Below are positions 18,899 through 27,757 of a stretch of 64,000 nucleotides of DNA, piece after piece. The position numbers and the translations under genes were made by a program. This DNA is from Neorhizobium vignae (GTDB lineage Bacteria > Pseudomonadota > Alphaproteobacteria > Rhizobiales > Rhizobiaceae). Position 1 is the stretch's first letter. Each line of letters opens with the position of its first letter. The DNA lies in assembly GCF_000732195.1 (NCBI RefSeq), contig NZ_JNNU01000011.1, positions 181,930-245,929 of the forward strand. Reading direction: 5' to 3'. Below the pieces are notes generated by a model. The model was not told the DNA's origin and did no database searches. It saw only the letters and a list, made by a program, of their open reading frames with translations.

Positions 18899-20092
18899 CT
18901 ATTCGCCCCGCCAGCCATCCTGATAGGTCACCTTGTCCACCCCCGCGAACCGCCCGACACGCAACAGTTCCGCATCCAGCTTCTCCAATCTCCCAGCCGA
19001 AGCGCGCACACCCTTTTCCAGCCACAGCCTCTTCACGCCCAGCGTGCCGGACTTGCGGTCCGCCTTCATGTCGATGCGGCCGATCATGCGGTCGCCTTCG
19101 AGCAGCGGAAAGACGTAGTAGCCGTATTGGCGCTTCGGCTCCGGCACGAAAACCTCGATCCGGTAGAAGAAGTTGAACAACCGCTCGGCCCGGTCGCGAT
19201 TGCGCAGCAGCGGATCGAAGGGGCTGAGGACACGGACGCGGGCGGGCGGTTCGGGGATCTCACCCAGGTTTTCGGGGAAGCCGAGGAAGGCGAAGGAGGG
19301 GCGCGGGCGGCTGCCGTCCGCCGCCTCGATCAGCACTTCCACCAGTTCATCGCGATGGGACTTCACCCAGTCCTTCGCCTCGTCCGGGGTGACGAGATCG
19401 AAGAAGGCGGCAAGCTCTCCGGAGGTCGCAAAACCGAGGCGGGTCATGGCGCTGCGGCAGGCCCAGTCGACGAATGCCTCGTGGCTGACTTCCGGCTCGT
19501 GATGCTGCGGCGGGATCACCCGTTCCATCAGATCGTAGATCTTCTGGAAATTGACGCGGCCGGCGATCGCCAGCTTGCCGGTATGCCAGTAATATTCGAG
19601 CGCCGTCTTGTTCGGGTGCCAGTTCCACCAGCCGCCGGACTTGTGGTCATCGGCCTTCATGTCGCGCGACATGATCGCGCCGTTTTCGGCAATATGCTGG
19701 AAGGTTTCCTCGAAGGCGGCGTCGAACCCCTCGCCGTGCCATTTCCTCCAGCGTTCGGCAAGAACAGGCTCCCGGCGGCGAAAACGGTGTTTCCAATAGC
19801 GGAAGAAGCTCGCCGGGATGATCGAGGCGTCGTGCGTCCAGTGTTCGAACAGCTCGCCGTCCTTCTCCAGAAGCGCGGTCAGATGTTCGCGCCGATAGGT
19901 CTGGTTGCGCGAGAACAGGATCATGTGATGGGCGCGCTCGACGGTGGCGATACTGTCCACCTGCACGAAGCCGAGATCGTCGATGAGCTGCAGCAGGCCG
20001 GATTTGGTCAGCGCCCGGCCGGGCGGTTCGCAAAGCCGCTGCCGTTCGAGGAAGATCTTGCGGGCCTGATCGTTCGGAATGAGAATCGCCAT
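18899..20092 (-). CDS. YcaQ-type DNA glycosylase-like winged-helix protein (HTH_42)
   Basis: Protein of 397 residues of the YcaQ/HTH_42 family, whose E. coli member unhooks DNA interstrand crosslinks. The N-terminal helical region contains GFVQVDSIATVERAHH with the catalytic-type QxD triplet (Q44-V45-D46). WTHDASIIP follows, and the C-terminal half carries VLSPFDPLLRNRDRAERLF, another family signature. The ATG giving MAILIPNDQARK was chosen; an in-frame start 36 bases upstream adds a weakly supported tail. It is transcribed alone, convergent with glgB. Glycosylase activity is inferred from family membership. Confidence 0.85.
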   Translation of the reverse strand: MAILIPNDQARKIFLERQRLCEPPGRALTKSGLLQLIDDLGFVQVDSIATVERAHHMILFSRNQTYRREHLTALLEKDGELFEHWTHDASIIPASFFRYWKHRFRRREPVLAERWRKWHGEGFDAAFEETFQHIAENGAIMSRDMKADDHKSGGWWNWHPNKTALEYYWHTGKLAIAGRVNFQKIYDLMERVIPPQHHEPEVSHEAFVDWACRSAMTRLGFATSGELAAFFDLVTPDEAKDWVKSHRDELVEVLIEAADGSRPRPSFAFLGFPENLGEIPEPPARVRVLSPFDPLLRNRDRAERLFNFFYRIEVFVPEPKRQYGYYVFPLLEGDRMIGRIDMKADRKSGTLGVKRLWLEKGVRASAGRLEKLDAELLRVGRFAGVDKVTYQDGWRGE

Positions 20093-20200
20093 GGCACGTA
20101 GACTAGAATGTCGCCGAGCCGGATTCAATGTTCACGTTCGGTTCCGCATTCCCCTTCCCCATCTTCCGGTCTATAGACCGCTGAACATAGAGGGACAGGC

Positions 20201-20878
20201 TTGGATATCCGTTTCGAACAGGCAGAAGCGCGTTTCGAGGGACGCACCGTCGTTCATCCGCTGACGCTGTCGCTCGGCGAACGGCGGATCGGGGTGATCG
20301 GTCTCAACGGTTCCGGCAAGACGACGTTCGCGCGGATGATCAACGGGCTGGTGCTGCCTGCCGCAGGCCAGGTGACCGTCAACGGCTTCGATACGGTCAA
20401 GGACGGCGACAAGGTTCGCGGCCAGGCAGGCTTCATCTTCCAAAACCCGCAGAACCAGATCATCCTGCCGATCCTTAAAGAAGACATCGCGCTGGGGCTG
20501 AAGTCGCGAACACTGTCGAAGACGGACACGGAGGCGGCGGTCGAGGCCGTGCTTGCTCGTTTCGGCATCTCCCATCTCGCCGACCGGCGCGCGCACGAAC
20601 TTTCGGGCGGAGAACTGCAGCTCGCGGCGCTTGCCTCGGTTCTGGTGACCCGGCCGGACATCCTGATCATGGACGAACCGACCAACCAGCTCGATCTCAA
20701 AAACCGCGGCCTGGTGGAGCGGACCATCCACGGGCTCGACGAAAACGTTATCGTCATCAGCCATGACCTCGGTCTGATCACCGAGTTCGACCGGGTTCTG
20801 CTCTTCCACGAAGGCCGTCTCGCCGATGACGGCGCGCCGGCGGAAGTCATTGCGCGCTACCGCGAGCTTGCGGCATGA
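20201..20878 (+). CDS. bioM: Biotin ECF transporter ATPase BioM
   Basis: Energy-coupling ATPase (CbiO/EcfA-like) of 225 residues for biotin uptake. Walker A is GLNGSGKTT (K40), the signature is LSGGELQ and Walker B is ILIMDEPTNQLDL, followed by a switch His in VISHD. The Q loop reads FQNPQNQI, typical of ECF ATPases. The start is a TTG preceded by AGGGACAGG; no in-frame ATG lies nearby. The gene overlaps bioN by 4 bp (ATGA) and bioY follows, the standard rhizobial bioMNY arrangement. No biotin synthesis genes are adjacent. Confidence 0.92.
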   Translation: MDIRFEQAEARFEGRTVVHPLTLSLGERRIGVIGLNGSGKTTFARMINGLVLPAAGQVTVNGFDTVKDGDKVRGQAGFIFQNPQNQIILPILKEDIALGLKSRTLSKTDTEAAVEAVLARFGISHLADRRAHELSGGELQLAALASVLVTRPDILIMDEPTNQLDLKNRGLVERTIHGLDENVIVISHDLGLITEFDRVLLFHEGRLADDGAPAEVIARYRELAA

Positions 20879-21480
20879 AGACGCTCTATGTGGAGGGCGA
20901 CACATTCCTGCACGGGCTTACGCCGCGGACGAAACTTCTCGGCCTTGCCGCACTCAGCCTTGTCCTTTTCCTTGTCCATTCGCCGGCCGTTCTGTCGGTA
21001 ACGGCCTTGCTCGGCGTCATCGTCTACTCATCGCTGCGGCTGGGATGGCGCCAATCCTGGCTGCGGCTGCGACCGATCCTGCTGACCATCGCCATCGTCG
21101 GGCTCTTCACGCTCGTCCTCAACGGCCGTCACGACGCGCTGGTCGTCGCCACGCGGCTGACGGCGCTTGCCCTCTTCGCCGCGGCCGTGACGGCGACCAC
21201 CAGCACCGGCGACTTCATCGACGAGATCACCCGCCTTGCCATGCCGCTGGAGCGCCTGGGGCTCGTCAAGGCCGCGGATATCGGGCTTTCAATCGGTCTG
21301 GTCATCCGTTTCGTGCCGGAGATCCTCAGCCGATACCAGGCCATCCGCGACGCGCACCGCGCCCGCGGACTGAAGGTCCGGCCGCTGACGCTGGCGGTGC
21401 CACTGATCATCCTGACGCTCAAAAACGCCGACGAGATCGCCGCCGCCATTGACGCACGTGGCATCCGGGCGCAGAAATAA
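20875..21480 (+). CDS. bioN: Biotin ECF transporter transmembrane subunit BioN
   Basis: CbiQ/EcfT-like coupling protein of 201 residues. Several hydrophobic helices are visible (LLGLAALSLVLFLVHS, LLTIAIVGLFTLVL). The cytoplasmic coupling helices carry the two ECF T-component Ala-Arg-Gly motifs, HRARGLK and DARGIR, which dock on BioM. It overlaps bioM and is followed 6 bp later by bioY. Confidence 0.9.
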   Translation: MKTLYVEGDTFLHGLTPRTKLLGLAALSLVLFLVHSPAVLSVTALLGVIVYSSLRLGWRQSWLRLRPILLTIAIVGLFTLVLNGRHDALVVATRLTALALFAAAVTATTSTGDFIDEITRLAMPLERLGLVKAADIGLSIGLVIRFVPEILSRYQAIRDAHRARGLKVRPLTLAVPLIILTLKNADEIAAAIDARGIRAQK

Positions 21481-21486
21481 TCTCAT

Positions 21487-22074
21487 ATGACAACCAGGGA
21501 ATCGCATAGCATGACCACCCGTGATCTCGTTCTGGCCGCCCTTTTCGCCGCCATTATCGTGGCGCTCGGCCTCGTGCCGCCGATCATGCTCGGCTTCATT
21601 CCGGTGCCGATCACCGCCCAATCGCTGGGCGTCATGCTGGCGGGCGTCATTCTCGGCGCCAAGCGCGGTGGGTTCGCGGTGCTTCTGGTCCTGCTCCTTG
21701 TCGCGATCGGCCTGCCGGTTCTATCGGGTGGACGCGGTGGCCTTGCCACCTTCGCCTCGCCGACCGCCGGTTATCTGGTCGGCTGGTTCTTCGCGGCCGT
21801 CGTCACCGGTTATTGCTCCGAGCGCTTCGTCGATCGTTCGCAGAGCGGCCTTGTGCAGATCACTGGCTTTTTCCTCGCGGCCCTGCTCGGCGGCGTGGTT
21901 GTCGATCACGCGCTCGGCATCCTCTACCTCGCCTTTGTCACGGGCACCGGGCTTGCGACCGCCTTCATCGGCGACCTCTCCTTCGTTCCGGGCGATGTGT
22001 TGAAGGCGATGATCGCGGCGCTTGCAGGACGTGCCGTCATGGTCGGCTACCCGCTGCTGCCGCAACGGGCCTGA
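21487..22074 (+). CDS. bioY: Biotin transporter substrate-binding subunit BioY
   Basis: Integral membrane biotin-binding S component, up to 195 residues with six predicted helices. Family motifs are LVPPIMLGFIPVPITAQSLG and the following MLAGVILGAKRGG, then FASPTAGYLVGW. The first ATG overlaps the bioN region closely; an internal ATG 24 bases later (MTTRDLVLAALFAA) is equally likely and puts the first helix at the N-terminus. BioY can bind biotin alone; BioMN give it high-affinity, ATP-driven uptake. No biotin-regulator site was recognised upstream of bioM. Confidence 0.93.
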   Translation: MTTRESHSMTTRDLVLAALFAAIIVALGLVPPIMLGFIPVPITAQSLGVMLAGVILGAKRGGFAVLLVLLLVAIGLPVLSGGRGGLATFASPTAGYLVGWFFAAVVTGYCSERFVDRSQSGLVQITGFFLAALLGGVVVDHALGILYLAFVTGTGLATAFIGDLSFVPGDVLKAMIAALAGRAVMVGYPLLPQRA

Positions 22075-22087
22075 TCAACAGCGATCG

Positions 22088-22513
22088 TCAATCCAGGAAC
22101 TGATAGAGCCAGTCGCGCAGGTCTTCGGGAAGCGGCACCGGCTCCATGCTGTCGGGGTCGCAGGTCATCCAGACGATCTCGGCCTCCGCGACGGCCTCGT
22201 TGTCCCGCAGCATATGGACGAGGAAACCTGCCGACTTTCCACCGATCTTGCTGACGCCGATATGCGTGTGGACAATATCCCCGAGCTTCAGGGCCGCATG
22301 GAACGTGCAGGTGATCTTGCCGATCCTGAAGAACGGATCGTCCTTCTGCGGCTTGCGGCGGCGCCAGAATTCCGTGACGGCTTCTTCCGCCCGCACGACA
22401 TAGGAAGACCGGAACATCTCTCCGTTCATGTCGACATCGCGGAAAGGAACCCGGAATTCTTGAGACTTGACTGACTCTTTGGCCACGATACCCTCTGGGC
22501 TGCACCCATTCAT
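22088..22513 (-). CDS. Acyl-CoA thioesterase, hotdog fold (4HBT/YbgC-like)
   Basis: Single hotdog-domain protein of about 141 residues. The active-site segment reads PFRDVDMNGEMFRSSYVV, the form of the 4HBT motif in which Asp is the likely catalytic residue. The central strands (GDIVHTHIGVSKIGGKSAGF) and the end (AEAEIVWMTCD) fit acyl-CoA thioesterases. The open frame runs far upstream through the HDAC-like gene on the other strand, so the start was set at the ATG at 22513; a GTG at 22486 is an alternative. It is convergent with bioY. The acyl substrate is unknown. Confidence 0.75.
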   Translation of the reverse strand: MNGCSPEGIVAKESVKSQEFRVPFRDVDMNGEMFRSSYVVRAEEAVTEFWRRRKPQKDDPFFRIGKITCTFHAALKLGDIVHTHIGVSKIGGKSAGFLVHMLRDNEAVAEAEIVWMTCDPDSMEPVPLPEDLRDWLYQFLD

Positions 22514-22633
22514 GTAAGACCATTCTTTCAAGCTAAACAAGCACAAGAGCAAGGGGTTGCGGCTTGAAAAAGTCAGCTTTCTGCGCCATGTCGGAAAGGT
22601 CCATACCGGACTGACCCCTGACGAGGCCGCCGC

Positions 22634-23566
22634 ATGACCACGCGCCTTTACGAACACAAGATCTTCCTCGAACACAGCACGCCCGAAGGACATCCCGAAC
22701 GGGCGGACCGGCTGCGCTCGCTGGCGATTGCGCTGGAACATCCGAATTTCGCCCGGCTCGACCGCAAGGACGCTCCCCAGGCGAACGAGGACGCGGTCCT
22801 GCTCGCCCATCCCGAGGAGCACCTGCGCGCCGTCATGCGCGAAATCCCCGAGGAGGATACGATCCGCCAGATCGAGGCCGACACCTATGTGGGGCCGAAA
22901 AGCTTTCAGGCGGCACTGACGGGCATCGGCGGCGCGATGGCGGCCGTCGACGACGTGGCGACCGGCAAAGTCGACAACGCCTTCGTCGCGGCAAGGCCCC
23001 CCGGCCACCATGCCGAAAAAGACAAGGCGATGGGCTTCTGCCTGTTCAACAATGCCGCGATCGCCGCCCGCCATGCGCAACGGAAATACGGAATGGAGCG
23101 CGTTGCGATCGTCGATTGGGACGTGCATCACGGCAACGGCACGCAGGACATCTTCTGGGACGATCCGTCGGTGCTGTTCTGTTCGACACACCAGATGCCG
23201 CTTTATCCCGGCACCGGCGCCAAGAACGAGACCGGCACCAAGAACAACGTGGTCAACGCCCCGCTTTCGCCCGATACCGGCAGCGAATATTTTCGCGAGG
23301 CCTTCAAATCGCGCGTGCTGCCGGCGCTCGACAATTTCCGCCCGGATTTCATCATCATCTCGGCCGGCTTCGACGCGCACCATCGCGATCCGTTGGCACA
23401 GATCAATCTCGTCGGCGACGATTTCGACTGGGCCACCGGCCGGCTGATGGAGATCGCCGGGAAATATGCCGGCAACCGTATCGTCAGCCTGCTCGAGGGC
23501 GGATATGATCTGGAAGGGCTCGCCGAATCGGCGGGCATGCACATCTGCAGGCTGATGAAGGGATAG
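22634..23566 (+). CDS. Histone-deacetylase-family amidohydrolase
   Basis: Zn-dependent deacetylase-fold protein of 310 residues, likely cytosolic. Key motifs: RPPGHHAEKDKAMGFCLFNN with the catalytic His pair, VDWDVHHGNGTQD (Asp and His Zn ligands), SAGFDAHHRDP (the second Asp ligand) and LEGGYDLEGL with the transition-state Tyr. Bacterial members act on acetylated polyamines, acetoin-related compounds or lysines; the true substrate cannot be read here. It lies 3 bp before xseB on the same strand, so the two share a transcript, an association often seen in rhizobia. Confidence 0.9.
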   Translation: MTTRLYEHKIFLEHSTPEGHPERADRLRSLAIALEHPNFARLDRKDAPQANEDAVLLAHPEEHLRAVMREIPEEDTIRQIEADTYVGPKSFQAALTGIGGAMAAVDDVATGKVDNAFVAARPPGHHAEKDKAMGFCLFNNAAIAARHAQRKYGMERVAIVDWDVHHGNGTQDIFWDDPSVLFCSTHQMPLYPGTGAKNETGTKNNVVNAPLSPDTGSEYFREAFKSRVLPALDNFRPDFIIISAGFDAHHRDPLAQINLVGDDFDWATGRLMEIAGKYAGNRIVSLLEGGYDLEGLAESAGMHICRLMKG

Positions 23567-23569
23567 ACG

Positions 23570-23824
23570 ATGACCGAGAACACCGAGACCCTCGATGTGA
23601 GCGGCTATTCCTTCGAAAAGGCCGTCGCCGAACTCGAAAGCATCGTCGCGCGGCTGGAACGGGGCGACGTGGCACTCGACGAGTCGATCGCCATCTACGA
23701 GCGCGGCGAAGCGCTGAAGAAACATTGCGAAAAGCTGCTGACTGCCGCCGAAAACCGCATCGAAAAGATCCGCCTCGACCGGGCCGGCAAGCCGCAGGGC
23801 GTCGAACCGCTCGACGGCGAGTGA
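23570..23824 (+). CDS. xseB: Exodeoxyribonuclease VII small subunit
   Basis: Protein of 84 residues, the usual XseB length, that coats and supports the XseA nuclease in single-strand DNA degradation. The signature is [20 protein letters not shown] followed by [20 protein letters not shown], an amphipathic helical pair. It follows the HDAC-like gene by 3 bp. The xseA gene is not in the window. Confidence 0.93.
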   Translation: MTENTETLDVSGYSFEKAVAELESIVARLERGDVALDESIAIYERGEALKKHCEKLLTAAENRIEKIRLDRAGKPQGVEPLDGE

Positions 23825-23882
23825 CCGCCGCAGCCTAAAACCAAAGTCTTACAACCTTCGCAAGGATTGCGTCATAAACCGA

Positions 23883-23911
23883 TTGACGCACCGGGACCAC
23901 CTCCCCATGAT
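23883..23911 (+). promoter_or_regulatory. Putative sigma-70-type promoter of the TAXI-TRAP operon
   Basis: TTGACG and CATGAT hexamers are separated by 17 bp and lie about 40 bp upstream of the TAXI gene start, which itself has a strong GGGAGGAG ribosome binding site. The match is by eye only. Confidence 0.4.
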
Positions 23912-23949
23912 AGCCACCATCTAAGTGGTTACTTTGGGAGGAGACCATT

Positions 23950-24921
23950 ATGAACTTCGGCGTGAAGTCCAGTAAAATCAATCTCATGTTCGTGGCGACA
24001 CTTGCCGTTTCGACGGCATTTTCCGCCGCCGGCGCGAAGGCTGCGGAATTCATCAACGTACTGACCGGCGGCACGTCGGGCGTGTATTATCCGCTCGGCG
24101 TGGCGCTTGCGGAAATCTACGGACAGGGGATCAAGGACGCGCGCACCCAGGTGCAGGCGACCAAGGCTTCCGTCGAGAACCTCAACCTGCTGCAGGCAGG
24201 GCGCGGCGAAATCGCCTTTTCGCTCGGTGATTCCGTCCAGGAGGCCTGGAAGGGCAACAAGGAAGCGGGCTTTCCCGCCAAGCTCGACAAGCTGCGCGGT
24301 ATCGCCGCCATCTACCCGAACTATATCCAGGTGGTCGCCAGCGCCGATTCCGGCGTGAAGACGCTTGCCGATCTCAAGGGCAAGAGCCTTTCGGTCGGGG
24401 CGCCGGCTTCCGGCACGGAACTCAACGCCCGCGCCATCTTCACGGCCGCCGGCATGTCCTACAAGGACCTCGGCAAGACCGAATACCTGCCGTTCGCCGA
24501 ATCCGTCGAGCTGATCAAGAACCGCCAGCTCGATGCGACGCTTCAGTCGGCAGGTCTCGGCGTCGCTTCGATCCGCGACCTTGCGACCTCGCTGAAGATC
24601 AACGTGGTGGCGATCCCTGCCGCGGAGGTCGCCAAGATCGGCGCGCCTTATGTCTCGGTGAAAATCCCGGCCGGCACCTACGAGGGCCAGACCGCGGATG
24701 TGGAGACCGCCGCCGTCGGCAACTTCCTGATCACCCATTCGGGCGTCTCCGACGAAACCGTCTACCAGATGACCAAGCTGCTGTTCTCCAACCTGCCGAA
24801 GCTTTCCGCCGCGCACGCAGCCGCCAAGGCGATCGACGTGAAGAAGGCGCTGGAGGGCATGCCGGTGCCGCTGCATCCGGGCGCCGAACGGTATTACAAG
24901 GAAGCCGGGTTGGTAAAGTAA
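23950..24921 (+). CDS. TAXI-family TRAP transporter solute-binding protein
   Basis: Periplasmic receptor of 323 residues in the TAXI family of TRAP transporters. A signal peptide ending near GAKAAEF precedes the family start FINVLTGGTSGVYYPLG. VQATKASVENLNLLQAGRGE and the SVGAPASGTELNARAI loop also match. A strong ribosome binding site fixes the start. The permease and a DUF1850 protein follow on the same strand, a normal TAXI-TRAP set. Known TAXI ligands include glutamate and other carboxylates; the ligand here is not predictable. Confidence 0.92.
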   Translation: MNFGVKSSKINLMFVATLAVSTAFSAAGAKAAEFINVLTGGTSGVYYPLGVALAEIYGQGIKDARTQVQATKASVENLNLLQAGRGEIAFSLGDSVQEAWKGNKEAGFPAKLDKLRGIAAIYPNYIQVVASADSGVKTLADLKGKSLSVGAPASGTELNARAIFTAAGMSYKDLGKTEYLPFAESVELIKNRQLDATLQSAGLGVASIRDLATSLKINVVAIPAAEVAKIGAPYVSVKIPAGTYEGQTADVETAAVGNFLITHSGVSDETVYQMTKLLFSNLPKLSAAHAAAKAIDVKKALEGMPVPLHPGAERYYKEAGLVK

Positions 24922-25072
24922 TCCCGCTTCGTCCTCTCTCGAGCGGGAGACATGCCGCGCATAGCGAGGCGGCGAGGGATGAGGAGCGGCCTGCCCCTCG
25001 TCCGCGCCGTGCGTCTATTTCTCCCCGCTTCACGAGAAGAGGCCCGAAATTTCGAGATTTTCCGGAGAGACG

Positions 25073-27184
25073 ATGTCCGACGCGTCAATGCTGCAGAACC
25101 AGAACGGTCCGCACTCGGCCGAAGAGCCGATCGAGGGCCTGCCGGCCGGCTTCGGCGAAGGGATCACCGGGCGGATTGCCTTCTGGATCGCCTTTGCCTT
25201 TACCCTTTTCCAACTCTGGACGGCCGCCTACGGCACGCTTGCGAGCCAGATCGTCCGCGCTATGCATGTGGGCTTCCTGTTGCTGCTCGGTTTCGTGCTG
25301 ATCGGCAATCTCGTCGCTAAGACGAAAGCCGGCAAGATCTGGTTCTGGGCGCTCGGCATCGTCGGTTTTCTCACCGGCATCTACAATTGGGTGTTTTATA
25401 CCGACCTCATCCAGCGCAGCGGGTTCCTGACGATACCGGACCTCATCCTCGGAGCCGTCCTCATCGTGCTGGTCTTCGAAGCGGCGCGGCGACTGATGGG
25501 CCTGCCGCTGACGATCATCGCCGCCATATTCCTCGCCTACTGCTTTTTCGGGCAATACGCTCCCGGACCGTTCATCCATCGCGGCTACGATTTCGAGCAG
25601 ATCATCGAGAATTTCGCCTACGGGACCGAGGGCATCTACGGCACGCCCATCTACGTCTCGGCGGCCTATATCTTCATCTTCGTGGTCTTTGCGGCGTTTC
25701 TGGAACGCGCCGGCATGCTGGCGCTGTTCAACGATTTCGCGCTTGGCCTCGTCGGCACCTGGCGCGGCGGGCCGGCGCAGGTCTGCGTCATGTCGTCGGC
25801 GCTGATGGGCACGATTTCCGGCTCCGGCGTCGCCAATGTCGTCGCCTCCGGCCAGTTCACCATTCCGCTGATGAAGCGCTTCGGTTTCCGCTCCGCCTTT
25901 GCGGGTGGCGTCGAGGCGACGTCGTCGATGGGCGGGCAGATCATGCCGCCGGTCATGGGCGCCGTCGCCTTCATCATGGCCGAGACGCTTAACGTCTCCT
26001 ATGCGGAGATCGTCAAGGCGGCGATCATCCCGGCCGTGCTCTATTTCGGCGTCTGCTTCTGGATGGTGTTCCTGGAGGCGGGCAAGGCCGGCCTCAAGGG
26101 CATGAACAAGGCCGAACTGCCGAACCCCTGGGCGGCTGTCAGGGAGCACTGGCCGCTGATCCTGCCCCTCGCCGCCCTCGTCTACCTGCTGTTTGCCGGC
26201 TATACGCCGATTTTCGCCGGTACGATGGGCCTGGCGCTGGTCATCGTGCTGATCCTCGGCATGCCGCTTGCCGCAAGTATCGGCCCGCTCGCCTTCCGCC
26301 TCGTCTTCTGGGTCGTGCTCGGCATCGCCGCCGCCTCATTCCTGCGGTACGGGGTAAACTTCCTGGCGATCGTCATCCTCGCCCTGATCGTTGGCTGCAT
26401 CTTCGTCAAGGGCGGGCGCGAGACATTGGCGATCTGCCGTGACGCGATGGCGGAGGGCGCCAAGAACGCATTGCCCGTCGGCATCGCCTGCGCCATCGTC
26501 GGCATCGTCATCGGCACGCTGACGCTGACCGGGATCGCTTCGACCTTTGTCGGCGCCATCATCCGGGTCGGCGAGCACAATCTGTTCCTGTCGCTGGTCT
26601 TGACGATGATCACCTGCCTGATCCTCGGCATGGGGATTCCGACGATCCCGAACTACATCATCACCTCGTCGCTTGCGGGACCTGCCCTTCTGGAACTCGG
26701 CGTGCCGCTGATCGTCAGCCACATGTTCGTCTTCTACTTCGGCATCATGGCGGACCTTACGCCACCCGTCGCCCTCGCCGCCTTCGCGGCGGCACCTATG
26801 GCGAAGACCTCCGGGCTGAAGATCGGCGTGGAGGCGACCAAGCTCGCGACCGCCGGTTTCGTAGTGCCGTTCATGGCCGTCTACACGCCGGCTCTGATGC
26901 TGCAGGATCCGGGTGCGATCGCCGCGGCTTGGGGTTATCCGGTCGAGGTCGCCTATGTCTTCCTCAAGGCGTGCTTCGGCATCGCTCTCTGGGGCACGGC
27001 GGTCGTCGGCTTCCTGTTCGCCCGCATGGCCTCGTGGGAGCGCCTGCTTGCGTTCGTCGCGGGCGCCAGCCTTGTAATGGCGCTTCCCTGGACCGACGAG
27101 GTCGGCTGGACGCTCGGCATCGTCGTCGTCGCCCAACACTGGTGGCGCAACCGCAACGCGCCGACCGCACCGGCACTGACATGA
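25073..27184 (+). CDS. TRAP transporter fused permease (4TM/12TM)
   Basis: Membrane protein of 703 residues that combines the small (4TM) and large (12TM) TRAP permease subunits, as is usual for TAXI systems. The N-terminal 200 residues hold the DctQ-like helices. The DctM-like part contains the conserved GTISGSGVANVVASGQFTIP and SSMGGQIMPPVMGAVAF loops and, in the second half, GMGIPTIPNYIITSSLAGPAL. It uses an ion gradient rather than ATP. Hydrophobicity runs throughout. It lies 151 bp after the TAXI gene, with no terminator seen in the gap. Confidence 0.93.
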   Translation: MSDASMLQNQNGPHSAEEPIEGLPAGFGEGITGRIAFWIAFAFTLFQLWTAAYGTLASQIVRAMHVGFLLLLGFVLIGNLVAKTKAGKIWFWALGIVGFLTGIYNWVFYTDLIQRSGFLTIPDLILGAVLIVLVFEAARRLMGLPLTIIAAIFLAYCFFGQYAPGPFIHRGYDFEQIIENFAYGTEGIYGTPIYVSAAYIFIFVVFAAFLERAGMLALFNDFALGLVGTWRGGPAQVCVMSSALMGTISGSGVANVVASGQFTIPLMKRFGFRSAFAGGVEATSSMGGQIMPPVMGAVAFIMAETLNVSYAEIVKAAIIPAVLYFGVCFWMVFLEAGKAGLKGMNKAELPNPWAAVREHWPLILPLAALVYLLFAGYTPIFAGTMGLALVIVLILGMPLAASIGPLAFRLVFWVVLGIAAASFLRYGVNFLAIVILALIVGCIFVKGGRETLAICRDAMAEGAKNALPVGIACAIVGIVIGTLTLTGIASTFVGAIIRVGEHNLFLSLVLTMITCLILGMGIPTIPNYIITSSLAGPALLELGVPLIVSHMFVFYFGIMADLTPPVALAAFAAAPMAKTSGLKIGVEATKLATAGFVVPFMAVYTPALMLQDPGAIAAAWGYPVEVAYVFLKACFGIALWGTAVVGFLFARMASWERLLAFVAGASLVMALPWTDEVGWTLGIVVVAQHWWRNRNAPTAPALT

Positions 27185-27194
27185 GCTGCGGGCA

Positions 27195-27554
27195 ATGAGC
27201 CTCTGCATCCTGGCAGGCGGCAAGGTGACGGCGCTCGCCCTCTCGATGTTCACGCTCTCCTGGACGCATTCGGTGCAGAAGTCCGAATGGCGAGAGACAT
27301 GGGCCGTGACGCCGGCCGGTCTGGAGCTTCGCCAAGCGGAGGTGAAGGGTTCCGGCGCGGGCATGGAGCCTGGGCCGGACGCGGTGCTGAAGGACGGCTG
27401 GTGGGTTTGGCACCCGACGCTGCCGCCGCAGGAGCGCGTTTCACTTGCGGCGTCCGGCATGACGCCGAGTGGGTGGAGGCTGTGCCATACGGGTGGATGT
27501 ATGGAGCTTGGGGCGACGATAGGAGATGAGGTCGCCTTGAGCGGGTGTCGCTAG
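27195..27554 (+). CDS. DUF1850 protein associated with the TAXI-TRAP transporter
   Basis: Small protein of 119 residues. The DUF1850 pattern is visible: FTLSWTHSVQKSEWRETW, then ELRQAEVKGSGAGMEPG and a late W/H-containing block. A short hydrophobic N-terminus (SLCILAGGKVTALALS) may be an uncleaved or weak signal. It follows the permease by 10 bp. DUF1850 genes regularly accompany TAXI-TRAP permeases, so a role in that transporter is inferred from context only. Confidence 0.8.
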   Translation: MSLCILAGGKVTALALSMFTLSWTHSVQKSEWRETWAVTPAGLELRQAEVKGSGAGMEPGPDAVLKDGWWVWHPTLPPQERVSLAASGMTPSGWRLCHTGGCMELGATIGDEVALSGCR

Positions 27555-27746
27555 TGCTCTCGGGGCATGATTTTCAGGCATATGCGGGACATCGACTGGT
27601 CCGCGACGCTGTCGAGCGATGTTTTGCACGCCTTTCCGAAGCGGCGGTCAAACTTAGCTCATTGTCCGAGGAGATGGCTGCCGCCGCTTCTCGTTGAACT
27701 CGAAACATTCCTGGCGCAGTATCCGGCCGACCAGGAAACAGTGTAG
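27554..27746 (+). pseudogene. Remnant of a DUF86/HepT-like gene (internally deleted, frameshifted)
   Basis: One frame reads SGHDFQAYAGHRLVRDAVER and on to CFARLSEAAVKL before a TGA near 27698. This strongly resembles the middle helix of DUF86 (HepT-like) proteins. Another frame then gives RWLPPLLVELETFLAQYPAD and a TAG at 27744, resembling the C-terminal helix of the same family. The conserved segment between them (the usual RxxxxH region) is missing, and no intact start is present. The simplest reading is a decayed toxin-type HEPN gene with an internal deletion. No MNT-type antitoxin gene lies next to it. Confidence 0.45.
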
Positions 27747-27757
27747 CGAGTCCCTTC

